A stretch of 64,000 nucleotides of DNA from Diplolepis rosae (taxonomy: Eukaryota > Arthropoda > Insecta > Hymenoptera > Diplolepididae). A program made the translations under genes and the position numbers. Every line of letters starts with the position of its first letter. The stretch's first letter is position 1. This document shows, one piece after another, positions 1 to 11,726 of this stretch. Location of the stretch: NCBI GenBank assembly GCA_030998225.1, contig JAPYXD010000680.1, positions 992,001 to 1,056,000 of the forward strand. The letters run 5' to 3'. The notes beneath the pieces are model-generated. The model made no database searches. It was given only the letters and a program-made list of their open reading frames with translations, and had not been told where the DNA came from.

Positions 1-414
1 TTAACTGAAGATTTGGGTAAAAGAAAGGTCTGTGCACGTTTTGTTCCACATCAGTTAAATGAAGACCAAAAAAGTGAACGAATTTTTTATGATAAAACGG
101 ATTTCTCTCACCAACATCCTTCGTATTCGCCTGATGTATCACCATGTGACTATTTTCTATTTCCAAAACTGAAAACCAAGATGAAAGGAGCATTTTATGA
201 TGATATCCCAGCCATTCAAGCAGCCGTAACCAAGGTGCTGAAAAATATTCCTATAAATGACATAAAAAAATCTATGCATGCGCTGGTTGATCGTTTCAAA
301 CGTTGTATTAAGTCTAATGGAACCTATTTTGAATAAATAATAACTTTCAAAGATAATATAATGTGTATCTTATTATATATTCAAAAAGTTCGGTTATTTT
401 TGGGACACACTGTG
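1..414 (+). mobile_element. Mariner element, 3' part, cut by the window edge
   Basis: The end CACACTGTG with a flanking TA at 415-416 closes a mariner whose start lies outside the window. The same end, inverted, bounds the full-length relative at 7656-8515. Both copies lack the same central part of the transposase gene, so they belong to one internally deleted, non-autonomous lineage. Confidence 0.85.
13..336 (+). pseudogene. Mariner transposase remnant (C-terminal half)
   Basis: The frame reads a piece before the catalytic core (VCARFVPHQL) and then jumps to the block PYSPDVSPCDYFLFPKL, which carries the third Asp of the mariner DD34D triad. It continues to the typical end NGTYFE and a stop. 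The segment holding the first two catalytic Asp residues is missing, so no active enzyme could be made. Compared with the copy at 7735-8429, one base is lost near position 115. This shifts the middle of the frame and accidentally joins the upstream frame to the correct C-terminal frame. The family identity rests on the motifs. The loss of function is seen directly. Confidence 0.85.
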
Positions 415-1140
415 TATGTTGATGTTGATACGTGGCTTTAGAGTCCATGAATATTACATATTATTGCTAAAAAATTGAATTTTGGATTTTAAATAGTATT
501 TTTTTAAATTAGAAAGAAAAATATACATCTTATGACAAAATGTTGTGATTCAAAGTTGTAGATTTTAATATAGTAAACAATTTTGTACCATAGCTTTTAT
601 TCGTATTTCGTATGATTTAACTGATAAATGGAATTAAGGAAAACACTTTCATCACGAGACTCGCGCTTCGCGCTCGATTTTCTGTATACATTTCTGTAAT
701 CTTCTAATAATTTACATAATTAAAAAAAATGTATCTTCTTCCAAATATCTCAAAATGGAAAAAAATTTGTAGACTTTTTTTAACCCAAAGATTGTTTATT
801 TTAACGCTTATTTTGTATCACATATTCTAGTTAAAAATGGATTTTTTCATTTTCAATAGTGTTTTTTTATAACCAAAACATAAAATATACATCTTGTCAA
901 AAAATTTCCTGATGAGAATTTGTATACCTCATTCAGGCAAATAATTTTCCCTCTCAACGTTTTTTTCGTATTTTTATTTTAAAAACACTATTGAAAATTA
1001 AAAATTCAATTTTTTAACCAAAATATGTGAGACACGAAATAAGCGTTGAAATGCTAAATCGTTTACTTGAATAAAGTCTACGATTGTTTTTACTTTTTCA
1101 GATATTTGGAAAAAGATAAAAAGTTTTAATAATCGCTTTA
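415..1140. repeat. Dispersed AT-rich repeat with inverted sub-copies
   Basis: The block near 1010-1140 (AAAATATGTGAGACACGAAA, then a conserved stretch around GTCTACGATTG) closely matches 55000-55140. Parts of it recur inverted at 720-850. A short GC island with GCGCTTCGCGC at 660-680 is the reverse of the GC-hairpin family at 55160-55530. It reads as a degraded copy of the repeat at 54125-55530. No gene is visible. Confidence 0.6.
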
Positions 1141-2252
1141 TACCAATGTTTTAAAAATAATTATATTTCTAAAAAGCATGGCTTATTTTCTCAGGGAAAA
1201 TATTTTTTACAACTCTAACCTTTCCAATTTCGGGCTCGATGTACACAATCGAAGACAAGGAACTAAGACTCGTGATTTAAAAGAAAAATCAGTATAAGCC
1301 TATATTGATTTCCCTGTAATATATATATTTTCATAATTTCATGATTTCCTATTTTCTCGCATCATATTTTTTTCGCATTTTATTTTTGGTTCCCATTTTT
1401 ATCTTATACATAATTATTAAAAATGTGGAAAATTTGGATTCCTTGTAAAGGAATGTAAGGAGTAAAAATTAAATTGATATTTTAATGAAATATTTATTTT
1501 CACTTATTTATAAAATACCGACTTTATATTAATTTTAAGTATTTTTATATCATAAAGTAACAATATGAACTTATCTTTTCAAATTTCTTTTATTAATCTT
1601 TTTGCATAAAAATGTAACAACTTATTTCTGTCATTTGTATGTATCATTAATTTTGGTGCTGACTGAATAAAATATTTCGTATAAATAATAATTGAGTATT
1701 CATTACGAATGAGAAAAGGAAGTATTAAATAAGGATTTAGTATCAGAGCCTTTTTGACCCCTACAATTCTCAAGTAGGAAATTTGTATGACGAGCAGGAG
1801 ATATTCAGAGATAAAATTTGTATTATATTTACTCCTAGTCTAACACTCAAAGACCTGGAAATGTAAATATCAAAATGCTCAGAATAGTTTCGACATTTTG
1901 ACCAAGGTTTGAGCTTGATCCTAGTATTTTGTCCCGGAAAGTGGTGCATTTTCATATTTCAGATATAACCCAGTTTAATTAATATTTAACAATAATGACT
2001 GCATTTAACAAATTTTTGATGATTTTTAATCTTTGTGAAGTTACGATCAGTGATGCTTATATGTTTTTTTAGTGTGTCTTAATGTCAGCAGTGACATTTT
2101 CATGAGGGTTATTTAATAAATAAGTATATTTTATGAATTGCATCTGTTTAAAATAGTTATAAAACCGATTTTATTTATTTGAAATTATTTTTTCTTATTA
2201 ATCCTACTATTCATAATAATAAAATGAATAACAAATATTTTTTAAGAACCAT
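1141..2252. other. AT-rich DNA without a recognisable feature
   Basis: The stretch contains only short AT-rich open frames with no recognisable protein motif, no convincing splice signals and no clear inverted repeats. Confidence 0.5.
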
Positions 2253-2336
2253 GCAATCGAAAGACCTAGGCTCGAATCCCAGCGCAGTCGAAAGCGTCTT
2301 TTTTTCCACAGAAAGATTTTCAAATTCTTTAAATAT
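2253..2336 (+). repeat. 3' part of a tRNA-derived SINE
   Basis: A B-box-like stretch (GGCTCGAATCCC) is followed by the unit-specific tail CAGTCGAAAGCGTC, a T-run and CCACAGAAAGATTT. The same tail, on the other strand and with its tRNA-like head, lies at 19250-19370. Confidence 0.65.
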
Positions 2337-2858
2337 TAAATTCTTCACATATGGTTAATATTTCATTGAAATTATAACCTTTTTGAGGTACAATTTTATT
2401 TATAACAAATTTCGGATGAAAATCGGTCGCTGATGAAATATGTTATTTTTCAAAGGAAATAAGGCGATACGTATATTTTTTCATTCTGAAAAAAAAAAAC
2501 AATTTTTATTAAACCTGTATAACTTTTGATCTAATTGAGATATTTAGGTTTCCTTTCAAGCATCTGGTAGATTTTGTATTTCTTTTCCAGAATACACAAG
2601 AAACTTTAAAAAATCTTTATTGCAGTTTTGGATTCTCCATTAAGAAATGCCTAAGTTTAATTCAAGAGCTTTTTAATTATTTTTATTTTTTCTTCATTTA
2701 CTTCAAAGCCCCCCTGCCCGGATGTGGGATAAAGTTTTGCGGAGTCACTTTTACCCCTCGAAGTTAAAAAGTTTTTGTTGTGGACACTTTTTTTACGGTG
2801 CGATTTTTTTGATATATTTACCTATATATATGTACAGTTAATTTTGATTCTCCTACAG

Positions 2859-3007
2859 AATTTTGCGTGGGGGCCTCCAAGTTTCTAGTCACGCAACTGT
2901 GACTGGAGCTGACTGTGTCACTATGAAAGGCCGGACGATTCTCAAAAGCAAGGCTTCACCTTTTCACCTGGTTTCTATTGGTACTGAGGTCCCTTGGGGA
3001 GAACTAG
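2859..3007 (+). CDS. Candidate internal exon of an unknown gene
   Basis: A GC-richer island begins right after a good acceptor (TTCTCCTACAG, AG at 2857-2858) and ends right before a good donor (CTAG then GTAACT at 3008). One frame is open across all 149 bp when read from the second base. It includes the stretch SPFHLVSIGTEVPWGEL. The other two forward frames have stops. The base composition differs sharply from the AT-rich surroundings, which is typical of coding sequence in such genomes. I do not recognise the protein, and no neighbouring exon could be paired with it. It could also be a captured or decayed gene fragment. Confidence 0.35.
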
Positions 3008-3431
3008 GTAACTTCAAGCAGATTAGATGTTATGGCAACTAATAATTACAACTTTGATATATTGTAGAGAAATGTATGGAGAAACTTCATATCCATTATA
3101 TGCAGTCATTTCCATAAACGGTATATCAATCCTAATATCAAATATTATTAAATTCAATATAAAAATATATTAAATTTAATATGAGTGTATTAATGTTAAG
3201 AAATGTGTTAAGATATTATATTTTAGTTTATTAATTTTAGTTAATATACAGGTTTACTAAAATAAAAATACACTTGCATTGAAATTAATTTGTCTTTGTA
3301 TAATATTTTTTTCATATCTTGTGTAATTTAACTAGAAAGTGTAATTTTGATATTGACTTTTCTCAAATTCTAACATACCGTAACTTTTTTAATTTAGGTT
3401 TAATCGAAAAATGTTATAAGGATAATTAGTA

Positions 3432-4297
3432 CACTGTAAAAAATATCGGTAAATTTTCCTACTATGTATTAGGAAATTCCTAAATCTTTTGGAAGCATAG
3501 ATTTTATTACAGAAAGTGAAAATATTTCATAAATTTTACAAATTTCTTAAGTTGTAGGAAATTTTTTCCATGAAAAGCGAAAATTATTCCACAAAAACGG
3601 AAATTTATTCACTTTTTCTGGATCTTTCCTACTTAAATTATGAAATATATAAATTTTTGCTAATAAACTGGATATTTCTCCGACCAAACAGTAGGAACTA
3701 TTTCCAGTTCTATGTCGGAAATACTTCCGACTATATCTTTGGAAAAATTTATGACCCATTTGTATTTTAAGCTGTCCGACTATTTTCGGAAAAATGTCCG
3801 AAATTTTTTTTACAGTCTAGAGCTTTATGAGCACTACACTGTAAAAAATTTTTCGGAAATTTTTCCGAAAATAGTCGGACAGCTTAAAATACAAATGGGT
3901 CGTAAATTTTTCCAAGGATATGGTTGGAAATATTTCCTACATAGAACTGGAAATAGTTCCTACTCTTTGGTCGGAGAAATATCCAGTTTATTAAGAAAAA
4001 TTGATATATTTCATAATTTAAGTGGAAAAAGATCCAAAAAAATTTACCAAATTTCCGTTTTTGTGGAATAATTTCCGCTTTTCATGGAAAAAATTTCCTA
4101 CAACTTAGGAGATTTGTGAAATGTTCTCACCTTTTTGATGTATTTCCTAATAGTTCGGAAATAAGTCTGAAAATTCGGTCAATTTTCCTCAAATCTATGA
4201 AATATTTTCACGTTCTGTAGGAAAATCTATGCTTCCTAAGGATTTAGGAAAAATTTCCTAATACGCAGTAGGAAAATTTACCGAAATTGTTTACAGT
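3432..4297. mobile_element. 866-bp palindromic element with CACTG tips
   Basis: The ends CACTGTAAAAAATATCGG and (reverse) CACTGTAAACAATTTCGG are flanked by GTA on both sides (3429-3431 and 4298-4300), a 3-bp target duplication. Arms of about 400 bp face each other across a short centre at about 3822-3838, where two further internal tips (TTTACAGT and CACTGTAAAA) meet. It therefore looks like two copies of one MITE joined head to head. Frames inside it are repeat sequence, not genes. A third copy begins at 63941. Confidence 0.85.
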
Positions 4298-4439
4298 GTA
4301 TCAAGAACCAATATTGCAATTTTTGAATTTTGCACAAAAAAAAATTCAAAATTTAATTTAATTTTTCATTTGAAACCATAAACAAATTTAGTAACTTTGC
4401 GAAAATTTAATTCACATTTATAACATAATAAAATTGACT

Positions 4440-4840
4440 CCAGTTTCAGTATCAAATTACAAGAAATAAACTTAAATGCATGCGAAGAATACGAAACTAA
4501 GCGCGAAGTACGAGGGGAAAACAGAACGAAGCGCGACGATCGAATTGAGCGCCCTGGGTGCGATCAAATTTGTGAGCGAAGCGCGCGATGAGAATCTGCC
4601 CACGAAACGAGCAGATTTTTGTAACCGTTATCATTAAGCGCGAAGCGTGAGTGTAGTGTAAAAAATGTATTCCTCAAGGTGGACGTAACTTTGAAAAAAT
4701 TAAATTTACTTTTACAATTTTATAAAATTTACTGTAGTCATAGTATTTAATTATGAGAAATGAACTTAAATGTCCGCAAAGATCATATAAGATCCAGCGT
4801 GAAGCGCGGGATGAGATTGCGCTCACGTCCCTGAATGAGG
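4440..4840 (+). repeat. GC-hairpin repeat, degraded tandem units
   Basis: Units starting near 4443 and 4739 share the lead AAATTA-AAGAAATRAACTTAAA and then a run of short palindromes built on GCGAAGCGC. The first unit ends in the GCCCACGAAACGAGC hairpin followed by AGATTTTT. It matches the better-preserved copy at 55160-55530 and the one at 33720-33932. Confidence 0.6.
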
Positions 4841-6687
4841 TTGAGCATATTTTCTATAACAATATTTGCAAACAACTTGACTTCAGGAACTCGAATGTCG
4901 TGTCTTTCAATTCAACTGCTGGTGAATCACCAGCGACCATAAAAAAAAATACAAACTGGTTTTCAGCAACCAAAATAAACATTGTTCAACCAGTTCAGAT
5001 TTAATTTTTTCATGCATTGAGAAAAATGTTTTTATTCAAACCACTTAAATTGCATGCATTCTTCTGAATTTACACAATTTTTTTTTAGCAAAAAAAAATC
5101 CAATCAAAATTTCATTGAATTGAACAAATTTTTTTTAATCAAACAATTTATGAATGATAATCATTATAAATACTCCATATATTGACTATAACATTGATCA
5201 CAAAAATTATTCTATTGCTACGAAAAAAAATTTACAATAGTACATTTTTTTCAATTTAATTTCACTTTATTCCAATTAATTTTTTAGAAAAGTACCTTTT
5301 TCTCACACTGTACATTATAAATGAAGTAGACAATTCCAATTTGTAAAAAGATCAAGATTATTTTATACTCTGCAAACGTTTTTGATAGTAAAATTTAGTT
5401 TAAGGGGTTCATTACCTTTTATTTATGATTCATTTTCAGGCAGATAACAAAACATAAAGTAATTAAAATTTATAGAGTTTATTAAGAAATATATTAACTT
5501 TATAACAAAAATTATTTGTTAAGAAATACAAAATAAACAAATAAACAATTGTCAACCTATCTTAAAAATCGTAGGTGCTACACTAGATAATCAAATAATC
5601 TTTTATTTAAAACAAGATTCGTGTTAAACGGTTGAAAATTGTTGAAATGGCGTGTCTTGCCGATTTGAAAAAGTCAGTTTCGAGAAAAACGCGTTTAAAG
5701 TTTTAATAACGTAAAAAAGTACTACAATTTTGATATATTTCTAACCTGCTATGCCTGCTTCATGCATCCATCGCATTGGAAATCATTCTTTGGACCCTAA
5801 AAGACCCTTTTATGCAATAAAAAAAAAATAATTTTTTGAAAATGCAAAGGTGATGAAACTACGATGAAATTAGGTTCAATAGCTTTATTAGTTTTCAATA
5901 AAGTTCTCCCAAGCCCTTTGATGAAATTAATCGCATCAGTGAAAAGAAAATGTATATCTTCAAAACGATTTCAGAAAAGCAATAAAAGTGTCAACTGTTT
6001 TAAAACTTAGATTTTTCATGAGACTTCTTAATTCACGTGAAGCTTCTCAACTGATTTATTGAAGATATTGTACATAAATTTATTAATCTGCACGTCGTTT
6101 AAAATGTTGAGACCTTAATCACAAATGGGTGACAAATTCTAAATATTTGATTATCTTAAAAATACATACATGACCAAAGTCATAAATTTAAGTTAAACAT
6201 AATAATTATTCAAAATCTACTAAAAATGTCCCAGCGTGTGATTTTGCTTTATAAATAGTATAATCTATTTAAAAACGTTATTGACATTAGATTTTTAGCC
6301 TAGTTTTGATCAAATTGAAATAACAGGAAATAAACATCCATTCAGAAAAGACTTAAGAAATAATATCAATAAATCGAAGAAACTTTCTCTGGTGTAGGTT
6401 CTAAGGAAAGATTTCTTTCAATTAAAAACTTTCCTTAAATCCGAAGAATTTTCTTCAGCGTAAACAAATCTTTTCCTTTAAATCAGAGAAAACTTCTTTG
6501 AATGAAAAGTTTTTTTTTACTCAAAGTCATTTTTTCTTTCACGTTATATCAAAGAATTGCTTTTCTAATTCCAGAAAAGTATTCTTTCAGTGTAGTGTAA
6601 AAATAAAAATAAAAATTATTCAAAAAAGGAAAAAGTATAGATTTTTATTTTACGTGAAGTTCCAAAAAAGTTTCTACATTAAATATA
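4841..6687. other. AT-rich DNA without a recognisable gene
   Basis: Nothing coding is supported here. The sequence TTTCGAGAAAAACGCGTTTA at 5681 recurs elsewhere in the window (63637; inverted near 44647) and probably marks a fragment of an old repeat. Confidence 0.5.
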
Positions 6688-7553
6688 CAGGGTGTCCCGG
6701 TACTCAAGGTACATATTTATATTTTTGAATTCCAAAAAAAAAATGGAGTAAGAAATTCCAATACAAAAAATTTGTGAAGTGTATAATTACCGAGTAATTA
6801 GCAATTAAAGATTAACCAATCAAAAAAATGCGTTGGATAGACGACAGTTCATGTGCCATCGCTGAGACAGTGTGAGGATGCAAGTTCAGATCGTATAATT
6901 TGCCCTCAGTTTATTTTTTTAAGAGGTTTCAACTCTTTGGTGCAACTTCACACTTAATTATTTAAAATTTAAAGATTTTTAGATTTCAATTAATTTGATG
7001 GAAATCCTACAAAATCCGTGAGAATTCTGCGCGATTTAATTAACAAATTCAAGTTCATTCACTTTTAGCTTAGCAGTCGAAAATCTACACTAATTGTGAA
7101 AGAATTAGGAAAACTGAAATTATTGTATCAGAATTCGGAGGAATTTACAGTATTTAAAATTCTTGAAATTCCAAATAATTAAATGTATCCGAAAGTGTTC
7201 AAGGTAATTCAAAAATGTTAAAGGGATTTCTACAGAACTCGAGAGAATTCAGCGGAATGCTAAGAATTCAGGAGGATTGTACAGAACTCAAACAACGCAT
7301 ACATTTTAAGTAAAGTAATTAACTCATCGAGCAATGATTTCTAATTTGGTTGCTGCAAAAAAGATATTTGTTAATTTTTGAATCTCGTTTAAGTGTGAAT
7401 TTGCACCAGAGATAAAACCTCTTAAAAAAATAAACTGAGGGCAAATTACTCGGTAATTATACACTTCTCAAATTTTTTGTATTAGGATTTCTTACACCAT
7501 TTTTTTTGGAATTCAAAAATATAAATATGTACCTTGAGTACCGGGACACCCTG
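6688..7553. mobile_element. Tc1/mariner-like MITE with long inverted arms
   Basis: CAGGGTGTCCCGGTACTCAA opens the element and its inverse closes it, with TA directly to the left. Arms of about 300 bp are inverted copies of each other. The right arm has lost about 160 bp. The tip and TA flank are typical of Tc1/mariner MITEs. A left-arm copy in reverse orientation lies at 22281-22549. No transposase sequence is present. Confidence 0.8.
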
Positions 7554-7655
7554 AATATTGGCCTGTAGATTTTAAACAGATGATGCACTGAAAATTCTAT
7601 ATATTAGGTGCGCAACTAAATTCCCGCTGTTTGTGAAAAGATGGCTCCAGCAGTA

Positions 7656-8515
7656 CACAGTGTGTCCCAAAAATAACCGAACTTTTTGGATATAGAATAA
7701 GATACACATTATATTATCTTTGAAAGTTATTATTTATTCAAAATAGGTTCCATTAGACTTTAATACAACGTTTGGAACGATCAACCAGCGCATGCATAGA
7801 TTTTTTTATGTCATTTATAGGAGTGTTCTTCAGCATCTCGGTTACGGCTGCTTGAATGGTTGGGATATCATCATAAAATGCTCCTTTCATCTTGGTTTTC
7901 AGTTTTGGAAATAGAAAATAGTCACATGGTGATACATCAGGCGAATACGGAGGATGGTTGATGAGAGAAATCCGTTTTTTCATCAAAAATTCGTTCACTT
8001 TTTTAGTCTTCATTTAACTGATGTGGAACAAAACGTGCACAGACCTTTCTTTTACCCAAATCTTCAGTTAAAATTCTCCAAATAGTGTTTTTAATCGTAT
8101 TTAATTCCTCAACCAACATTCTCGTAGTAAAATTTGCATCGATACCAATGATTTCACGGACTTTTTTTCATCAATTCAGCACGATTACTAACTTCCGGAC
8201 GATCTGGCCTTAGGTCGTCATTTAAATCCTCACGACCATTTTTAAATCGTGTAAACCACGTATAAAGTTGAGCACGACTCATACAATCATCACCATAAAC
8301 TTTTTTCATCAATTCGTATGTCTCAGCGAATTTTTTTTCAAGTTTAACACAAAATTTTATATTTGCTTTTTGTTTCATTTTTGTTTCCATTTCTTTTATT
8401 GAAATGACTTTAACTTTCACATCTGTCATCCGATTTACATGAATATAAGTGCGTTTGAAAGAGGATGAATGTATCTTTTTAATACTGCAAATAGTTATTT
8501 TTGGGACACACTGTG
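7656..8515 (-). mobile_element. Nested, internally deleted mariner
   Basis: The inverted ends CACAGTGTGTCCCAAAAATA are flanked by TA at 7654-7655 and 8516-8517. The copy is complete end to end but carries the same central deletion as the element at 1-414, so a single deletion derivative was multiplied. Confidence 0.9.
7735..8429 (-). pseudogene. Mariner transposase pseudogene in the nested element
   Basis: Reading leftward, the N-terminal helix-turn-helix part is clear (KFCVKLEKKFAETYELMKK, then SRAQLYTWFTRFKNGREDL). It is followed by a stop near 8154. A fragment around FVPHQL then leads directly to the C-terminal block with NHPPYSPDVSPCDYFLF. The catalytic core with the first two Asp residues is deleted. 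A one-base insertion in the C-terminal Lys codon near 7762 shifts the last residues. The N-terminal type resembles the mariner N-terminal domain found in GVQW3/FLJ37770-like proteins. It is not functional. Confidence 0.85.
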
Positions 8516-8638
8516 TAAGTGCTGGTCGATTTTGACATATCCAATACGTCATCAACCAAGCTTAGACATATGGTAAAGAAACCGTTTTGACACATTAGTG
8601 ATTTTGTCTTGGCGTCATATACTTTTGGTTGTGTGAAA

Positions 8639-9300
8639 ATGTCTGATTTTGTGCCAAATAATGGTCATTTGAGGGAAGTGTTGATTTTCTTCTTTCATTC
8701 GAAGAAAACGGCGGCTGAAGCGCATCGAGAGCTCCAAAAAGTTTATGGAGATGCTGCTCTAAGTGAAACAACGTGCCGTAATTGGTGCCGTCCCTTCAAA
8801 GACGGTGATTTCGATGTTGACGACCGTCCGCGTGAAGGAAGGCCTAAAACCTTCAACGACGCTGATGTTATTTATTATGAGCTGTTGAAACCGAACGAAA
8901 CCACCACTGGGGAACAGTATCAGATGCAATTGATGCGTTTGAGCCGAGCACTGCACGAAAAACGGCAACAATACGAACAGAGGCACGAAAAAGTGATTCT
9001 ACAGCATGACAACGCTCGGCCTCACGTTGCCAAACCCGTTAAAACCTACCTGGAAACGCTCAAATGGGAAGTTCTACCCCACCCACCATATTCTCCAGAT
9101 ATTGTGCCGTCCGATTATTACTTGTTCCGGTCATGGCACATGGTCTGGCTGATCAGCAGTTCCGCTTATATGAAAACAACGAAAAATGGCTTGATTCGTG
9201 GATAACCTCAAAAGATGAACACTTTTAACATAACGGTATTTGAGCTCTACCAGAAAGATGGGCAAAAGTTGTAGCTAACGATGAGCAATACTTTGAATGA
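8639..9300 (+). pseudogene. Mariner transposase pseudogene (SETMAR-like type)
   Basis: The start MSDFVPNNGHLREVLIFFF and the HTH block (KTAAEAHRELQKVYGDAAL, then ETTCRNWCRPFKDGDFDV) match the mariner type that gave rise to the transposase part of SETMAR. After the GRPK linker an internal deletion removes the first catalytic Asp. The second (LQHDNARPH) and third (SPDIVPSDYYLF) remain. A one-base loss after the FRS codons near 9133 shifts the frame, and the C-terminus continues in the next frame (ALPERWAKVVANDEQYFE) to a TGA at 9298-9300. A stop also interrupts the HF region near 9231. The gene is dead by deletion and frameshift. Confidence 0.88.
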
Positions 9301-9480
9301 TTCATTTGTAACCATTTTTTCACAATAAAGTTGCATTTTCACCAAAAAAACAGTGGGAACTTAGTTGCGCACCTAATATATAAAGAAGTGAGTTGAAAAA
9401 AAGATATTTACTCACGCAAGAGATTCTTTGATATAGGACAAAAACCAAATTTCTTCAAATAAAAAGAAAAGGTTTCTTTG

Positions 9481-9763
9481 ATACCCGCGTGGGAAATGCG
9501 ATTTTGGGACACTGGCGCAAAACAGCAAAAATGATCGATTCCACGAACGATGATGAGTCCGTGTAATAAAACTCATTTTTCCACACTAGTAACGGGAAAG
9601 TGTGGCAGTATTCGAATTCCGACCTCGAATGTTAGTTTATTGTGTTCTGCGCAAGAGAAATGCCACGTACTTGTTGATGCCTTTGTTGCATCAATCAATC
9701 GTGGAACCGATAATTTTTGCTGTTTCGCGCCAGGCCCCGAAATCGCATTCCCCTTCGTGGTAT
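9481..9763. mobile_element. MITE with about 60-bp inverted ends
   Basis: The left end (ATACCCGCGTGGGAAATGCG, running on to GATCGATTCCACGA) is mirrored at the right end with few changes. The open frames inside on both strands arise from this symmetry. The superfamily was not assigned, and the target duplication is unclear. Confidence 0.65.
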
Positions 9764-9841
9764 GTAAAACAAATAGTACTAGGAAGTTCAATAAGTCCGT
9801 AGGATGCCAGAGAAAAAATAACTTTTTGGTCAAAATCCTAT

Positions 9842-9978
9842 TTATTCATTAACATAATCTCCTTTCAGCACGATACATTTAGACCAACGGTCTTTCAACA
9901 ATTCGATGCCTCTCTTGTAATAGTCGATGAACAATATTCCACTGGAATCCCAAAAAACAGAAGCTATAGCAAAAAATT
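9842..9978 (-). pseudogene. Mariner transposase, C-terminal remnant
   Basis: Read leftward, the sequence encodes FFAIASVFWDSSGILFIDY, a conserved core segment. It joins directly to YKRGIELLKDRWSKCIVLKG and the typical end DYVNE with a stop. In intact relatives about 80 residues, including the second and third catalytic Asp, separate these two parts. The join is a deletion. Confidence 0.8.
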
Positions 9979-11149
9979 GCTCAGATTACGGGTAAAAAAG
10001 TCTAAACAACTCTTTAAATCACGAACTCAGCGTTTTTGATCGATTGTTAATTTTATTTTATATATCAAGCCACTGTTCTATTTGCACGGTGTTTTTTTCC
10101 CATTAGAAAACAACGTTCAATCAGCACACGAAATTCACTTTTTTCCATTTAAATAAGAAAATCAAAACTTGTTCGCTTCTATCGTCTGTAACTTTGAAGG
10201 TAAACAATGAAATGGGCTAAAATTTTGAAAGATGTCGTCTGAAAGATTGAACACTCGAGATTCTCTCCAACGAAAATCTCGAACATCGGAGTGTTCTCTG
10301 CAACGAGCGCGAGAAGGAACCCTGCCATACCCTACTTGTTGTTAAGCACGTTAAGGTTGAATGCAAGTCCCATCCTCGTATAAATAGTAGTCTCGTGGGG
10401 CGCCGTCGAGCTATTCTGTTTTGAAAAAATTTCATGGGCCCGCATGGTCAAAATTTTAGTGCGCGACTGGCTTTATATTCGTAGTTTGCGTGTATATGTA
10501 TAGTCACCAATTTTATGTCAACGGCAGACTCGTAGATCGTGCAACGTTGCCATTTAAACCTAACCATCATTGAGCAACTGTGATACGCGTTTGAATAGCT
10601 TGATGTCAACGATTATTATTAAAAGTTAAAAAATGTCTTTGTTGATTTAATAACATTCTTAATAAATAACATTCATGGTTGTGCGTGGGTGTGTGTGTCG
10701 GGTACCTACAGCAGACAAGCTGGAGAAAGGGAACAGTGTTGCCGGATCGCGTTACTTTTACGTTTGCCCGTTTGAAAGTGACTGAAATTCCAATGTTTTT
10801 CATTAGATTATCTATAAAACTACAAAGTTCAAAGATTTGATGTTTTTTTCCAAAATTTGTATTTTCAAGAAGCATAAATAACGAAATTCTTTAAATTTCT
10901 CTACCAGAGCGTTTAATTACTACAAATTAAAATGTGGAGAGTGCCTATGCATTGCCTATGAATTAGATGTTAAAGTAGTCAACTTTGACAATAATTATCT
11001 TAGCATCGATCCGGTTGAAAAATCTGGAATTAATTTTTCATACAAATAATCATTCTATTTAAATATATGCTCCTTTTATAAAAAAATTCTACCAGAGATC
11101 GATTTTTTTACACACAACCTCAATGTTTCAAATTCCAACGCGCTTTATC

Positions 11150-11253
11150 CCATAGTAGTGGGGGAAGAGGGATCGATCAGCTGCTCGTTGTTGGGAACGG
11201 TGACGCGCTCGTATAAGGGAATGCTCGTTATAGGGAATCTCGAGTGTACTTCA
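11150..11253. repeat. Arm of the CGAGTGTACTT MITE family
   Basis: The segment ending in TTATAGGGAATCTCGAGTGT matches, in reverse, the left arm of the element at 25546-26098, including the GAAGAGGGATCGATC stretch. Only one arm is present. Confidence 0.6.
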
Positions 11254-11329
11254 TGGGGAAAATATGAAAATGTAATTTGTGGTACCATCTCTGTGTGATC
11301 CTACGGACTTATTGAACTATCTATGTTAA

Positions 11330-11685
11330 CCCCTTTTCGTACTTTAACGAGTCTAACTCGTGATGAAAATTTTGGTCCAAACGTAAATATCACGAGTAGG
11401 ACTCGTGGAATGAAAATCGGGCCAAGCGTCAATCATGGATTTGGCAGAATGTGAAAAGTACACTAATAATTCGGAAATATTCAGAAACTTACGGCATAAA
11501 AGCATATGTTTTAAATACTTTAAACCGGGACCCATGATTATTATGTCTATTTTCCATCATATTTGATAAAAAAATTTGGGAAATACTTTTTACTGTTTTC
11601 GAGCATCACTCTGGTCTATTTCCCCTTCTGTTGACCCCTACCGCTTGGTCCCGGATTTCGTCGAGCTAAATGGCACGGGAAGGGG
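11330..11685. mobile_element. PiggyBac-like MITE with TTAA target site
   Basis: CCCCTTTTCG at the left and its near-inverse CGGGAAGGGG at the right are each bordered by TTAA (11326-11329 and 11686-11689), the hallmark of piggyBac insertion. The interior holds short repeats around ACGAGT and no coding sequence. Confidence 0.8.
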
Positions 11686-11726
11686 TTAACCGAGTGGGAG
11701 ACTAGTTGATTCTCCACTTGGTTAAC
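11685..11726. repeat. Near-perfect hairpin at the piggyBac target site
   Basis: GTTAACCGAGTGGGAGA and TCTCCACTTGGTTAAC pair with one mismatch and one bulge around a 9-nt loop. The stem includes the right-hand TTAA duplication. Confidence 0.7.

Larger units (their letters stand above)
7604..9376 (+). mobile_element. Mariner element interrupted by a second mariner
   Basis: TTAGGTGCGCAACTAA starts the element and its inverse ends it, with TA on each side (7602-7603 and 9377-9378). An 860-bp mariner of another lineage (7656-8515) sits inside the left end, about 50 bp from the tip. Without it the element is about 911 bp, shorter than the usual 1.3 kb, because the transposase gene is internally deleted. 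Confidence 0.9.
9785..11318 (-). mobile_element. Mariner remnant with both ends kept
   Basis: AGTTCAATAAGTCCGTAGGA at the left is inverted at the right end. The left quarter holds the transposase C-terminus on the minus strand. The rest is replaced by unrelated sequence, including a MITE arm at 11150-11253. The right end lies 7 bp before the TTAA of the piggyBac-like element that follows. Confidence 0.75.
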
